From Streptomyces sp. NRRL F-5122 (GTDB taxonomy: Bacteria; Actinomycetota; Actinomycetes; Streptomycetales; Streptomycetaceae), in assembly GCF_001507435.1 (NCBI RefSeq), contig NZ_LMWH01000001.1, positions 186,001 through 250,000 of the forward strand: a stretch of DNA of 64,000 bases, read 5' to 3'. A program made the translations under genes and the position numbers. Position 1 is the first letter of the stretch. Each line of letters opens with the position of its first letter. Positions 1 through 8,084 of the stretch are shown here, one piece after another. The notes under the pieces were generated by a model. It ran no database searches, was not told the DNA's origin, and saw only the letters and a program-made list of their open reading frames with translations.

Positions 1-1442
1 AGTGAGTGGTCCGCCCCGAACTCCGCCGCGACGCCGTGCTCGCCGACCGGCTCACCGGTCGCGTGCTGCCCGGTGGGTGTCCGCTCACCGTGCGCCTGTT
101 CGCCGGGCGACGGCTCGCCGTACGCCTGGACGGCGACGGCACCCGGCGCCACGGCCTCGACGGACACGCCGACGGGAACGGCCCGGACGGACCCGGGGAA
201 CGCGGGCTGCGCCTCCTCGGCGCCGTGCGGCTCGGGCGGCGCGAACTGCGCCCCGGCGTCCGGGAGCACCGGCGCCTCGTCCGCCGCGGGGGCCGGCTGC
301 TCGGACGCCGGTGCGTGCGCAGCGATGCCCTGGGCCGGGGTGTGCTGTGCCGCGGCCCGGACGTGCGCGGCCGGCACCATGACGCCGGACGCGGGGGTGT
401 GCGCGTCGGCGGGGGTCAGGAGCGCCCCGGTCCCGGTCACGGGCGCGGGTGTGCCGTCGTACGGGGTGCCGCCCGTGGGCTGCACGGGTTCCGCGACGGG
501 TGCGGCGGCGGAGAGATGCGGGTCCGGCGCGAAGTCCACCGCGGGCTCCGCTTCCCGGGCGGCGCCCGAGGCGATCGGCCCGTCCGGCGCCGGGGCGCCG
601 ATGTGCGGGGTGCCGTGGGCGGGCGTGCCGTCGGCGGCGAGCCCGGTCACGGGCATCGGGACGACGGGCGGGGTGTCCGGAACCTGATGGACGGACGGCG
701 CGGCCGCCTGCGCTCCCCAGGAGTCGTGCGGTGTTTCCGCGGAGTACTGCGCCTCGACTCCGACGGGCGTCGCGGGTGTCTCGAACGCCGGGGAACCGGC
801 CGGGGTCCCCGGTCCGTGGAGCGTGCCGGAGCCCTCGGCGACCCCGGACACGGCGTCGGGGGCGACCGGTGCGGGGAACGGCTCGGGGGCCGCCGGGGGA
901 ACGACCGTTTCTTCAGCCGTCCCCTCGGGAACGGCCGGCGGCACGGTCTGGGTCTGCGTCGAGGAGCCCCACGGTGCTGCGCCCTGGGGGGAGTTCTCGA
1001 GCTGGGACACGTCCAGGTACTCGGGGCCGGTCGTCGGCGGCCCGGAGGCGCGCATGGGAACGCCCGCAGGTCCACGGTCGGCGAGCGAACGCACCAGGCT
1101 CGAGGAGGCGTCCGGGGTGGGCGGCCCGAGGTGCAGCGGACGGCGCTGCGGCGCGGGCGCGGCGGCCGCCGCGCGGACCGCGCCGAGGTCGATCGAGCCG
1201 CTGTCCCGGCCGGCCGTCTCGTGCGGGCCGGGCTCGTGCGGGAACGGAGCCGGCGCCGGCTGCGCCATCTCGTTGCCCCACGCGCCCTGCTGGCCGGGCA
1301 TCAGGAGCAGGTCGTCCTCTTCGGCGGGGGTGTCGGAGTGGTCGAGGTAGGTGTACGCGCCCGGCGCGAGGACGCCTGGCTGTTCCACCATGCCTGCGTT
1401 CTCCGGCAGTCCCTCGCCCGGGACCTGGCCGGTGTCGGTCAT
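1..1442 (-). CDS. cobT: long-form CobT, N-terminal region (partial)
   Basis: Minus-strand frame open from an ATG at 1442 to the window edge, about 480 codons; the rest lies outside. The visible part is an acidic, Pro/Ala/Gly-rich, low-complexity sequence (begins MTDTGQVPGEGLPENAG) with no catalytic motif. Streptomyces nicotinate-nucleotide:dimethylbenzimidazole phosphoribosyltransferases are recalled to carry just such a long disordered N-terminus before the CobT domain, and the neighbour is the cobalamin gene cobL, so this is the likely identity. CobT would make alpha-ribazole phosphate for the lower ligand of B12. A purine-rich GGGCGAGGGA lies upstream of the ATG. The catalytic domain is not visible, so another proline-rich protein cannot be excluded. 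Confidence 0.6.
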   Translation of the reverse strand, partial: MTDTGQVPGEGLPENAGMVEQPGVLAPGAYTYLDHSDTPAEEDDLLLMPGQQGAWGNEMAQPAPAPFPHEPGPHETAGRDSGSIDLGAVRAAAAAPAPQRRPLHLGPPTPDASSSLVRSLADRGPAGVPMRASGPPTTGPEYLDVSQLENSPQGAAPWGSSTQTQTVPPAVPEGTAEETVVPPAAPEPFPAPVAPDAVSGVAEGSGTLHGPGTPAGSPAFETPATPVGVEAQYSAETPHDSWGAQAAAPSVHQVPDTPPVVPMPVTGLAADGTPAHGTPHIGAPAPDGPIASGAAREAEPAVDFAPDPHLSAAAPVAEPVQPTGGTPYDGTPAPVTGTGALLTPADAHTPASGVMVPAAHVRAAAQHTPAQGIAAHAPASEQPAPAADEAPVLPDAGAQFAPPEPHGAEEAQPAFPGSVRAVPVGVSVEAVAPGAVAVQAYGEPSPGEQAHGERTPTGQHATGEPVGEHGVAAEFGADHS

Positions 1443-1787
1443 GCGTATCCCTCGCCCATCGGTTTAGTGCTCCTACGACCAGCTCGCCCGGAAGGACTCG
1501 CCGACCGCCCGCAATGAAGAACGAGCGTCCGCGCCCAGCGGCACGAACGACCCGCCAACAATGACGACAAAGCCATTGAACGGCATTCTTCCGGTCACCC
1601 GTCCACCGCGTCAGCCTGATCCACGACGGCCCGCTGTGGACTGCGCCACGTTGCGCGCCCTCCGGTTCCGCCGTACCACCCATGCCCCAAAAGGGATGCG
1701 CTTTCCGGACATTGGCTGACGATGTGCCGGATCACCCAAGTGCGGTACAACGGTCGGCCAGCCTACCGCGCCGGTAGGACAACAGGA
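1443..1787. other. intergenic gap cobL-cobT
   Basis: About 345 bases without a supported gene between the cobL stop and the cobT start, both on the minus strand. It presumably carries the cobT promoter. I looked for the conserved B12-box and other cobalamin-riboswitch core motifs on the minus strand and did not find them. The only clear structure is a small hairpin next to the cobL stop, listed separately. Confidence 0.5.
1762..1778 (-). terminator. putative hairpin after cobL
   Basis: Perfect CCTACCG/CGGTAGG inverted repeat with a 3-nt loop just beyond the cobL stop codon. There is no U-tract, so it is a weak terminator candidate. Confidence 0.35.
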
Positions 1788-2999
1788 TCACGGGGCGCGT
1801 TCGGGCAATCGCCCGCTGAGCAGGAACGCGACGCTCCGTTCCTTCTCCGTCCAGGCCCGCGTGTCGAGTTCGACGGACTGCAGCAGGGCGCACTCGACCT
1901 CGTAGCCGTGCTCCGACAGGCCCCTGCCGACGAGCTCGGCCTCGTCGCGAGTGGCGGCGTGCGCGACGATGCACTGCGGGCGGCGGTCCGCCACGGCCGA
2001 GACGACCGCGGCCCCCCCGCCGCCGACGCGTACGACGTCCGGTTCGGGCAGGTTCTCCAGGATGTGCGGGGCCGTGCCCTGGACGACCTGGAGCTGTACC
2101 CCGAAGGTGCGGGCGGCCGCCGTCGTGCGGGCGCAGGCGTCCGGGTCGAGGTCGACGGCGATGACGGCGGCCCCGCAGCGGGCGGCCTCCACGGCGAACG
2201 CCCCGCTGCCGCTGCCGATGTCCCACACCAGGTCGCCCACCCGTGGGCCCAGCCGGGCCAGTTGGGCGGCACGCAGCAGATCCGTTTCGCCTTCGCCGAG
2301 CCCTCCGCCGTACGCCTCGGCGGGCAGCGCCCAGCCGCGCGGCTCGGCGCCCGGGTCACGGCCGGCGATCCAGCCGCCCCCTTCGACCGCGGTCACGGGT
2401 CCGCCGATGACGATGACGACATTGGGGTCGCGCCAGGTGTGGTCGGCCGCCTTGTCCGAGGTCACGACCGTGACCTGCTCGCGGTCGGTGCCGAGCTCCT
2501 CGCAGATGACGAAGGTGCGGTGGACCCCTTCGAGCAGCAGGCCCAGCTCGGCCGGTCCGGCGCCCGGTGAGGTGAGGACCGCGACTTTGGTGTGGGCCCT
2601 GCACACGTTCACCGCGCGGCGCAGGGTGCGGGGGTGTGCGACGACCACCTGTGCGTCGTCCCACGGCATACCGGCGCGTGCGAAGGCGGCGGCCACCGCG
2701 GAGACGGCCGGCACGACTTCGACCTCGAGGCCGAACTCGGGAGCGCGCAGGGTGCGTACGACGCCGAAGAAGCCGGGGTCACCGTCCGCCAGGACGACGG
2801 CGGTGCCTCGGTGGGCTGCGATACGGCGGGCGGCGAGGGCGAGGCTGCCCAGCCGGATGCGTTCGGCCGTCGCGGGCACCTCGGGGAGTGCGAGGTGGTG
2901 CGCCGCGCCGGCCACGAGCGTGGCGGCTCCGAGGGCGGAGCGCGCCGCAGCCGTCAGCGGCGAGCCGTCCCAGCCGATCACCGTGACGCGGTCGGCCAT
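1788..2999 (-). CDS. cobL: precorrin-6Y C5,15-methyltransferase (decarboxylating), CbiE-CbiT fusion
   Basis: A 403-residue cytosolic enzyme of corrin-ring synthesis. It methylates precorrin-6Y (or its cobalt form) at C5 and C15 and decarboxylates the C12 acetate. The N-terminal half (about 1-200) is a CbiE-type tetrapyrrole methylase beginning VTVIGWDGSPL. The C-terminal half (about 210-400) is CbiT-like with a SAM-binding loop VWDIGSGSGAFAVEAA. The length matches fused CobL proteins. The ATG at 2999 has CTGGAG about a dozen bases upstream. The next gene downstream on the same strand is the presumed cobT, consistent with a cobalamin locus. Confidence 0.93.
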   Translation of the reverse strand: MADRVTVIGWDGSPLTAAARSALGAATLVAGAAHHLALPEVPATAERIRLGSLALAARRIAAHRGTAVVLADGDPGFFGVVRTLRAPEFGLEVEVVPAVSAVAAAFARAGMPWDDAQVVVAHPRTLRRAVNVCRAHTKVAVLTSPGAGPAELGLLLEGVHRTFVICEELGTDREQVTVVTSDKAADHTWRDPNVVIVIGGPVTAVEGGGWIAGRDPGAEPRGWALPAEAYGGGLGEGETDLLRAAQLARLGPRVGDLVWDIGSGSGAFAVEAARCGAAVIAVDLDPDACARTTAAARTFGVQLQVVQGTAPHILENLPEPDVVRVGGGGAAVVSAVADRRPQCIVAHAATRDEAELVGRGLSEHGYEVECALLQSVELDTRAWTEKERSVAFLLSGRLPERAP

Positions 3000-3039
3000 C
3001 GTCGTCAGTCTCCAGGAGGTTCTGCGGGTCGTCAGGGAC

Positions 3040-3056
3040 AGCCCGCACGGCGGGCT
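3040..3056 (-). terminator. hairpin between GNAT gene and cobL
   Basis: AGCCCGC/GCGGGCT perfect 7-bp stem with a 3-nt loop, downstream of the minus-strand GNAT gene. No U-tract; moderate support. Confidence 0.35.
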
Positions 3057-3125
3057 CCGTGAGACTACCCGGTGCGGCCGGGTGTGCCCGTCACGGGTCC
3101 GGCCGGTGGGAAGAATCCCTCGAGG

Positions 3126-3764
3126 TCAGTTCCAGTCCGAGAACGATGTGAAACCACCCGTGTCGGCCAGTTCCTCGCTGACCCCGTCGAGGTCCTCGGG
3201 CAGCAGGCTCCACACGATGAAATCGGTCCGTACGTCCGTCCAGGTGCCGTCCTCGATGCGGACGTGCGCTATGCAGGCGTTGCGCAGGACGCCCTCGCTG
3301 ATGCAGCCGATCTTCTGGGCGACCTGCTGGGAGGCGGTGTTGTCTGCTGCCGTGCGCAGTTCGATCCGCTCGAACCCCTGGTTCCCGAAGAGCCATTGGG
3401 CGGTGGCGAGCGCGGCCTCGGAGGCATAGCCCTCGCCGCGCGCCCACGGGGCGACGATGTACGACAGCTCGGTGGACCGGATGTGCCAGTTCGTCTTGGT
3501 CAGCTGGACGAGGCCGACCAGACGCTGGGTGATGAACTCGGTGACCGCGAAGTCGAGGCCGCGGCCCGCCTCCCGCTGCGCCGGCGCGTACTCGGTGATC
3601 CAGGTGCGGGCGCCCTGCTCGGTGAACGGCTGGGGCACGTCGGTCCAGGCGCCGACCAGCTCGTCGTTCATCATCTCGGTCAGCGCCTGGAGGTCGTCCT
3701 CGTCGAGAGGGCGCAGTACCAACCGCTCCGTACTGATGGAGACGTTGGGGAAGGTGCTCGTCAT
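3126..3764 (-). CDS. GNAT family N-acetyltransferase (RimJ/RimL-like)
   Basis: A 212-residue protein with the typical RimJ/RimL start pattern (ISTERLVLRPLDEDD) and a GNAT acetyl-CoA site around WARGEGYASEAALATAQ, followed by the usual motif B region (RIELRTAADNTASQQVAQKIG). It should transfer an acetyl group from acetyl-CoA to an amine; the substrate is unknown. The start at MTSTFPNV is preferred over a longer reading because GGAG lies 8 bases upstream and family homology begins there. It stands alone, separated from metQ by a terminator. Confidence 0.85.
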   Translation of the reverse strand: MTSTFPNVSISTERLVLRPLDEDDLQALTEMMNDELVGAWTDVPQPFTEQGARTWITEYAPAQREAGRGLDFAVTEFITQRLVGLVQLTKTNWHIRSTELSYIVAPWARGEGYASEAALATAQWLFGNQGFERIELRTAADNTASQQVAQKIGCISEGVLRNACIAHVRIEDGTWTDVRTDFIVWSLLPEDLDGVSEELADTGGFTSFSDWN

Positions 3765-3843
3765 TGCGCCGCTCCGTAACCTTCGGAAACCGTCATGGCC
3801 TGCTGAGCTGCCCAGCATGCAACATGGAAGCACCGAACCGCAC

Positions 3844-3877
3844 CACGGGGTCCGCTCCGTGCGGAACGGACCCCGTG
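3844..3877 (-). terminator. terminator after metQ
   Basis: Perfect 11-bp inverted repeat (CACGGGGTCCG ... CGGACCCCGTG, 12-nt loop) about 40 bases past the metQ stop. It ends the metNIQ operon before the downstream GNAT gene. Confidence 0.7.
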
Positions 3878-3915
3878 CGCGGCGCCGCGGGTTTCCCGGT
3901 GCCGGCCGGGCCGGA

Positions 3916-4749
3916 TCAGAAGGACGGGACGACCGAGCCTTGGTACTTGTCCTCGATGAACTTCTTCACCTCGGGCGAGGTGAGGAGCTTGGCGAGCTTC
4001 TTCACGCGCGGGTCCTTCTCGTTGCCCTTCTTGACTGCAAGGAAGTTGCCGTACGGGTTGTTCTCGGAGGACTCAAGGACAAGAGCGTCCTTGGCGGGCT
4101 TGAGACCCGAGGAGATGGCGTAGTTGCCGTTGATCACCGCGGCGTCCACGTCGTCCAGGGAGCGCGGGGTCTGGGCCGCCTCCAGCTCCTTGAACTTCAG
4201 GTTCTTCGGGTTCGCGGTGATGTCCCGGGGGGTCGCCTCGCTGCCCACGCCGCTCTTGAGCTTGATCAGTCCGTTGGCGTCGAGCAGCTTGAGCGCCCGC
4301 GCCTCGTTGACCGTGTCGTTCGGAACGGCCACGGTCGCACCGCTCTTCAGCTCATCGACCTTGCCGACCTTGTGGGAGTACAGGCCGAGCGGCTCCAGAT
4401 GGACCGTGACGACCGGCACGATGTGGGTGCCGTTCTTCTTGTTGAAGTCGTCGAGGTACGGCTGGTTCTGGAAGTAGTTGGCACCGACGGAGCCGTCCTC
4501 GGTGGCCGTGTTCGGCGTGACGTAGTCGGTGAACTCCTTGACCTCCAGGTCGAGGCCCGCCTTCTTCGCCAGGTTCGTCTTGACGAAGTCGAGGATCTCG
4601 GCGTGCGGGGTGGGGCTGGCGGCGACGACCAGCGGCCCGCTGTAGTCGGAGGAGGCGGAGGAGCTGTCGCCGGAGCCGCAGGCGGTGAGCCCGAAGGTGA
4701 GGGCTCCGGCGGCGAGGACGGCTGTGGTGATCTTGGCGGTGTTACGCAC
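3916..4749 (-). CDS. metQ: methionine ABC transporter substrate-binding lipoprotein MetQ
   Basis: A 277-residue lipoprotein of the NlpA/MetQ family that captures methionine outside the membrane and delivers it to MetNI. The signal peptide ends in lipobox LTACGS, with the lipidated residue at Cys24. Family landmarks include PTPHAEIL near the mature N-terminus, the EFTDYVTPN segment, the YFQNQPYLDDFN region and the Asn/Tyr-rich VINGNYAI motif. GTG start at 4749 with AAGGAAAGG upstream. It follows metI by 66 bases, and a strong hairpin follows. Confidence 0.95.
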   Translation of the reverse strand: MRNTAKITTAVLAAGALTFGLTACGSGDSSSASSDYSGPLVVAASPTPHAEILDFVKTNLAKKAGLDLEVKEFTDYVTPNTATEDGSVGANYFQNQPYLDDFNKKNGTHIVPVVTVHLEPLGLYSHKVGKVDELKSGATVAVPNDTVNEARALKLLDANGLIKLKSGVGSEATPRDITANPKNLKFKELEAAQTPRSLDDVDAAVINGNYAISSGLKPAKDALVLESSENNPYGNFLAVKKGNEKDPRVKKLAKLLTSPEVKKFIEDKYQGSVVPSF

Positions 4750-4815
4750 GAAAAGTGCCTTTCCTTATGGGTGGTGCGACCCCGTCGTCGGTGCGAGCGG
4801 GGAGATGGGGGCGGT

Positions 4816-5565
4816 TCAGGCGGCCCTGTTCACATCGGAGGCGATGGCCTCGGTGGCGGGCGTCCTGTTCTTCAGCAGCCGCAGCCGGGGCGCGACGGAC
4901 GAGTCGCCGCCACGGCGGTGGAGCGCGCGGGCCGCGTAGTCGCCCGCGAACTGGATGAGCGAGATGACGACGGCGAGGATCGCCACGGTGATCCACATCA
5001 GCTGTGTCTCGAAGCGCTGATAGCCGTAGCGGATGGCGATGTCGCCGAGACCGCCCGCGCCGACCGTGCCGGCCATCGCCGAATAGCCGATGAGGGCGAC
5101 CACCGTGGTGGTGGCGGACGAGATCAGCGAGGGCAGGGCCTCGGGTACGAGGACTTTGCGCACCACGGTCCAGGTGTTGCCGCCCATCGCCTGCACGGCT
5201 TCGACCAGTCCGCCGTCCACTTCCCGGACGGCCGTCTCGACCAGGCGGGCGAAGAACGGGATGGCGCCGATGGCCAGCGGCACGATCGCGGCCTCGCGGC
5301 CGATCGTGGTCCCCGTGATCGTCCGGGTGAAGCTCATCAGCGCGACCATGAGGATGATGAAGGGCATCGAGCGGGCGATGTTCACGACCTGCCCGATCAC
5401 CTTGTTGGCGGCGAGGTTCTGGAGGAGTCCGCCCCGGTCGGTCAGTACGAGCAGGACGCCGAGCGGGAGGCCGCCGACCACCGCGATGACCGTGGACCAG
5501 CCGACCATGTACAGGGTGTCGCCGGAGGCCTCGGACAGCAGCGGCTGCATCTCGGACCAGGTCAC
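4816..5565 (-). CDS. metI: methionine ABC transporter permease MetI
   Basis: A 249-residue integral membrane protein with about five helices and the cytoplasmic EAA loop (EAVQAMGGNTWTVVRKVLVP) that docks on MetN. Length and sequence are standard for the MetI family. The GTG start at 5565 overlaps the metN stop by 4 bases (GTGA), indicating translational coupling. A charged tail after the last helix extends slightly beyond the E. coli protein. Confidence 0.95.
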   Translation of the reverse strand: MTWSEMQPLLSEASGDTLYMVGWSTVIAVVGGLPLGVLLVLTDRGGLLQNLAANKVIGQVVNIARSMPFIILMVALMSFTRTITGTTIGREAAIVPLAIGAIPFFARLVETAVREVDGGLVEAVQAMGGNTWTVVRKVLVPEALPSLISSATTTVVALIGYSAMAGTVGAGGLGDIAIRYGYQRFETQLMWITVAILAVVISLIQFAGDYAARALHRRGGDSSVAPRLRLLKNRTPATEAIASDVNRAA

Positions 5566-6605
5566 TTGGCACCGTCCTTCGCCGGCACGGCCTGCGGTTC
5601 CGCACGGTCGAGGACGTCGATCTGCAGGCCCTGCTCGCGCAGGAAGCCGATCGGCACCACGTTCTCCTCGTAGCGGCCCGGCAGTTCGATACGCATCCGG
5701 CCGACCTGCTTGCCGCCGACGGTGTCCATCGCGGCGCCGAGGATCGATATGTCGATGTTGTAGGTGCGCGCGAGCTGGGAGACGACCGGCTGGGTGGCCG
5801 CGTCGCCGTGGAAGGTGACGTCGACGACGGTGCGGTCGTCGCCGGACGCGTCGCCGCCGACCGGGAAGAGCGCGGCGGCCAGTTCGGAGCCGGGGGTGGC
5901 GAGCAGTTCGCTGACCGTCCCGGACTCGACGATGCGGCCCCTGTCCATGAGGGCGGCCGAGTCGCAGATGGTCTTGACGACGTCCATCTCATGCGTGATG
6001 AGCAGAACGGTCAGGCCGAGCTGCCGGTTGAGGTCGCGGAGCAACTGGAGGATGGACCGCGTGGTCTCCGGGTCGAGGGCACTGGTCGCCTCGTCGGAGA
6101 GCAGGACCTTGGGGTCGCCTGCGAGGGCGCGGGCGATCCCCACACGCTGCTTCTGCCCTCCGGAGAGCTGGGCCGGGTAGACGCCCGCCTTGTCGGCGAG
6201 ACCGACGAGGTCCAGCAGTTCCAGGGCCTTGCGGGAACGTTCCTTCCCGGACTTGCCGAGGATTTCGAGCGGCAGCTCGACGTTGTCCTGGACGGTGCGC
6301 GACGACAGCAGGTTGAAGTGCTGGAAGACCATGCCGATTCGGCTGCGCGCCTGCCGCAGTTCCCTGCCGGCGCGCGGTCCGCGGCCGGCGAGCGCGGTGA
6401 GGTCCTGCCCGGCCACGGTGACCGTGCCGGAGGTGGGGCGTTCCAGGAGGTTGACGCAGCGGATGAGCGAGGACTTCCCGGCGCCGGACTGGCCGATGAC
6501 GCCGTACACCTCGCCTTCGCGTACGTGCAGGTCGACGCCGTCTAGGGCGGTCACCTCGCGGCCGCGCGAGCGGTAGACCTTGGTCAGGCCCGATGTGGTG
6601 ATCAC
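5562..6605 (-). CDS. metN: methionine ABC transporter ATPase MetN
   Basis: About 347 residues from the GTG at 6605. It powers MetI-mediated import of methionine. Walker A GQSGAGKS, signature LSGGQKQR, Walker B VLLSDEATSALD and the switch region ITHEMDV are intact. The C-terminal roughly 100 residues form the NIL (ACT-like) domain through which MetN is inhibited by internal methionine. Upstream GTGs in frame (6620, 6653) would lengthen it. I chose 6605 because family homology starts at ITTSGLTKVY and GGAA lies 7-8 bases upstream, but no site has a strong ribosome-binding sequence. Confidence 0.93.
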   Translation of the reverse strand: MITTSGLTKVYRSRGREVTALDGVDLHVREGEVYGVIGQSGAGKSSLIRCVNLLERPTSGTVTVAGQDLTALAGRGPRAGRELRQARSRIGMVFQHFNLLSSRTVQDNVELPLEILGKSGKERSRKALELLDLVGLADKAGVYPAQLSGGQKQRVGIARALAGDPKVLLSDEATSALDPETTRSILQLLRDLNRQLGLTVLLITHEMDVVKTICDSAALMDRGRIVESGTVSELLATPGSELAAALFPVGGDASGDDRTVVDVTFHGDAATQPVVSQLARTYNIDISILGAAMDTVGGKQVGRMRIELPGRYEENVVPIGFLREQGLQIDVLDRAEPQAVPAKDGAK

Positions 6606-6843
6606 TGGGGATTCCGTCACTGTCGAGTGCAGGGCGTGGATGTGCGCCGGCACGGGTGCATGCGTGGGAACGCGGCACGGTTCTCGCCAAGGCGATGGAA
6701 ACCGGGGAGAACGTGTGCGCGGGGTGTGGTCCCCCAGGCGCTTCAGGCGGTGGGGGCGGCCGGGTCACGTACGACACGGGCGTACGGACGTGCCACTGGG
6801 GGCTCGCTTCGGGGCGCGAGACTCTGGGTCGTGCAGGGGCCCT
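6606..6843 (-). promoter_or_regulatory. structured metN 5' leader downstream of the leader peptide
   Basis: About 240 untranslated bases between the leader-ORF stop and metN. On the transcript several mutually incompatible stems can be drawn: CTCGC/GCGAG just after the ORF, a CGTACG-containing pair, a CCCCCA/TGGGGG hairpin at 6731-6756, and GTTCTC/GAGAAC closer to metN. No U-tract terminator is visible, so control may act through Rho or ribosome access. No SAM-I core motif was found. The regulatory role is inferred from the Cys/Met-rich ORF it follows. Confidence 0.45.
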
Positions 6844-6888
6844 CTAGCAGGCGCACATTCGACACATACAACGAGCACCGGGCGTCAT
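6844..6888 (-). CDS. Cys/Met-rich leader peptide upstream of metNIQ
   Basis: A 14-codon ORF reading MTPGARCMCRMCAC, with four cysteines and three methionines counting the start. GAGG lies 5 bases before the ATG, an ideal ribosome site, and the ORF ends in TAG. An in-frame ATG at 6930 would give a 28-residue form (MTTTSSRTLATEAT added) but has no ribosome site unless leaderless. Small Cys-rich ORFs ahead of sulfur-assimilation genes are known in actinobacteria, where ribosome stalling on Cys codons controls the downstream operon. The composition here suggests sensing of cysteine and/or methionine charging for the importer. Expression is not shown by sequence alone. Confidence 0.72.
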   Translation of the reverse strand: MTPGARCMCRMCAC

Positions 6889-6965
6889 GGTCGCCTCGGT
6901 CGCAAGGGTGCGGCTGCTCGTCGTGGTCATGGGCCCAAGTAAATCAGACGGGCGGCGGGGAGATG

Positions 6966-6996
6966 CCACGGCTGCCCGAATGGCGGACAGCCGTGG
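6966..6996 (-). terminator. terminator after HAD phosphatase gene
   Basis: CCACGGCTG/CAGCCGTGG stem extended by CCG/CGG across a single mismatch, starting 7 bases past the HAD-gene stop. It insulates the metNIQ leader from the upstream gene. Confidence 0.65.
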
Positions 6997-7002
6997 ACGG
7001 CG

Positions 7003-7653
7003 TCAGCCGCGTACGGAGATCTCCACCGCGTGGTCGGTGACCAGTGCGGACAAGGCCGAGAGGTCCTTCACCACCAGATCGGCGTCCAGCTCGTGGGAGC
7101 GGTGCGTTGTGGCCAACGCCACGGTGGTCATCCCGGCGGCGCGAGCCGCCGCCAGTCCCGCCGGGGCGTCCTCGAAGACCACGCAGCGGGACGGCTCGAC
7201 GCCCAGCTCACGGGCGGCGAGGAGGTAGGGCTCGGGATCCGGCTTGCCGCGGGTGACGTCCTCCGCGGTGACCAGGGTCTTGGGTCGGATGCCTACGGCT
7301 TCGAGCCGGGCCTCGGCGAGGCGGCGCGTGGCGGAGGTGACCACGGCCCAGCGGTCGGCCGGCAGCGCGTCCAGGAACTCCCGGGTGCCCGGCAGCAGCT
7401 GCACTCCCCCGTTCGGCACGTCCTCGACCTCCAGCAGCTCGATGCGTGCGACGGCTTCGGGGACGACGTCGGCGGGCAGCAGGTCGGCGGCTATCTCCAT
7501 GGCCGTACGGCCATGGAGCGCGATGCTCCCGAAGGCCTCCGCGGTGATCCCGTACTCCTGCACCCATCGCGTCCAGCACCGCGTGACCGACTCGAGGGAC
7601 GAGACGAGCGTCCCATCGTTGTCGAACAGCAGCGCGTCAGCATGGATCTTCAT
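7003..7653 (-). CDS. HAD-family sugar-phosphatase-like hydrolase
   Basis: A 216-residue HAD hydrolase with motif I FDNDGT (nucleophile and acid/base aspartates), a small helical cap, motif II Ser/Thr in VVTSAT, and motif III/IV FEDAPAGLAAARAAGM. This pattern (beta-phosphoglucomutase/sugar-phosphatase subfamily, GS-type cap) fits small phosphorylated metabolites such as 2-deoxyglucose-6-P or glycerol-P, but the substrate is not determined. The ATG at 7653 is preceded by CGAGGAC. Longer readings to the right lack homology. It is divergent from the membrane gene at 7724. Confidence 0.88.
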   Translation of the reverse strand: MKIHADALLFDNDGTLVSSLESVTRCWTRWVQEYGITAEAFGSIALHGRTAMEIAADLLPADVVPEAVARIELLEVEDVPNGGVQLLPGTREFLDALPADRWAVVTSATRRLAEARLEAVGIRPKTLVTAEDVTRGKPDPEPYLLAARELGVEPSRCVVFEDAPAGLAAARAAGMTTVALATTHRSHELDADLVVKDLSALSALVTDHAVEISVRG

Positions 7654-7723
7654 GTCCTCGACCCTACGCAGGCAGGACGGGGGCGAGCGCATCGGGTCTT
7701 TTGGACCGTAATAGGGTCGCGGC

Positions 7724-8083
7724 ATGCTTGATGCCCTGACGCTGGCGACCGGCGTCGCCGCGCTGCTGCTCGCCGCCTGGTGCGGCTGGGCGGCCCACCG
7801 CGACCAGCCCACGAAGGACTGGCACTTCATCGGCATGGCCGTGGTGACGCTGCTGGCCGTGATCCAGCTGATCGTCGGCATCGTGCAGTTGGCGCGCGGC
7901 GAGAAGCCGGAGCAGGGCACGACGATCTTCGTCGCGTATCTGCTCGGGGCGTTCGCCTGCATCCCCGCGGCGGGGTTCATGTCCCTCACCGAGCGGTCGC
8001 GGTGGGGTTCGGTGACGGTGGCGGCCGGCGGTGTGGTCCTCGCCGTGCTCGAGGTGCGGCTCTATGACATCTGGGGAGGCTGA
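7724..8083 (+). CDS. small four-helix membrane protein, unknown function
   Basis: 119 residues with about four hydrophobic segments (residues roughly 4-20, 37-57, 68-86 and 93-110) and short charged loops. I recognise no named family. There is no ribosome site, but TAATAG lies about 9 bases before the ATG, so a leaderless transcript is likely. The gene ends one base before the next ATG (TGAGATG), so the two membrane proteins are probably co-translated and may form a pair. Confidence 0.8.
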   Translation: MLDALTLATGVAALLLAAWCGWAAHRDQPTKDWHFIGMAVVTLLAVIQLIVGIVQLARGEKPEQGTTIFVAYLLGAFACIPAAGFMSLTERSRWGSVTVAAGGVVLAVLEVRLYDIWGG

Positions 8084-8084
8084 G

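Noticed and set aside
1443..1787. Cobalamin riboswitch before cobT
   Set aside because: No B12-box or other conserved core was seen in either orientation; a covariance-model search would confirm.
3457..5673. 738-residue plus-strand reading frame
   Set aside because: Antisense to the metQ-metI genes; typical reverse-frame composition.
6606..6960. SAM riboswitch (SAM-I or SAM-IV) upstream of metN
   Set aside because: I did not find the conserved cores; the region instead has a Cys/Met-rich ORF. A covariance-model search (Infernal) would decide; a significant hit would reverse this.
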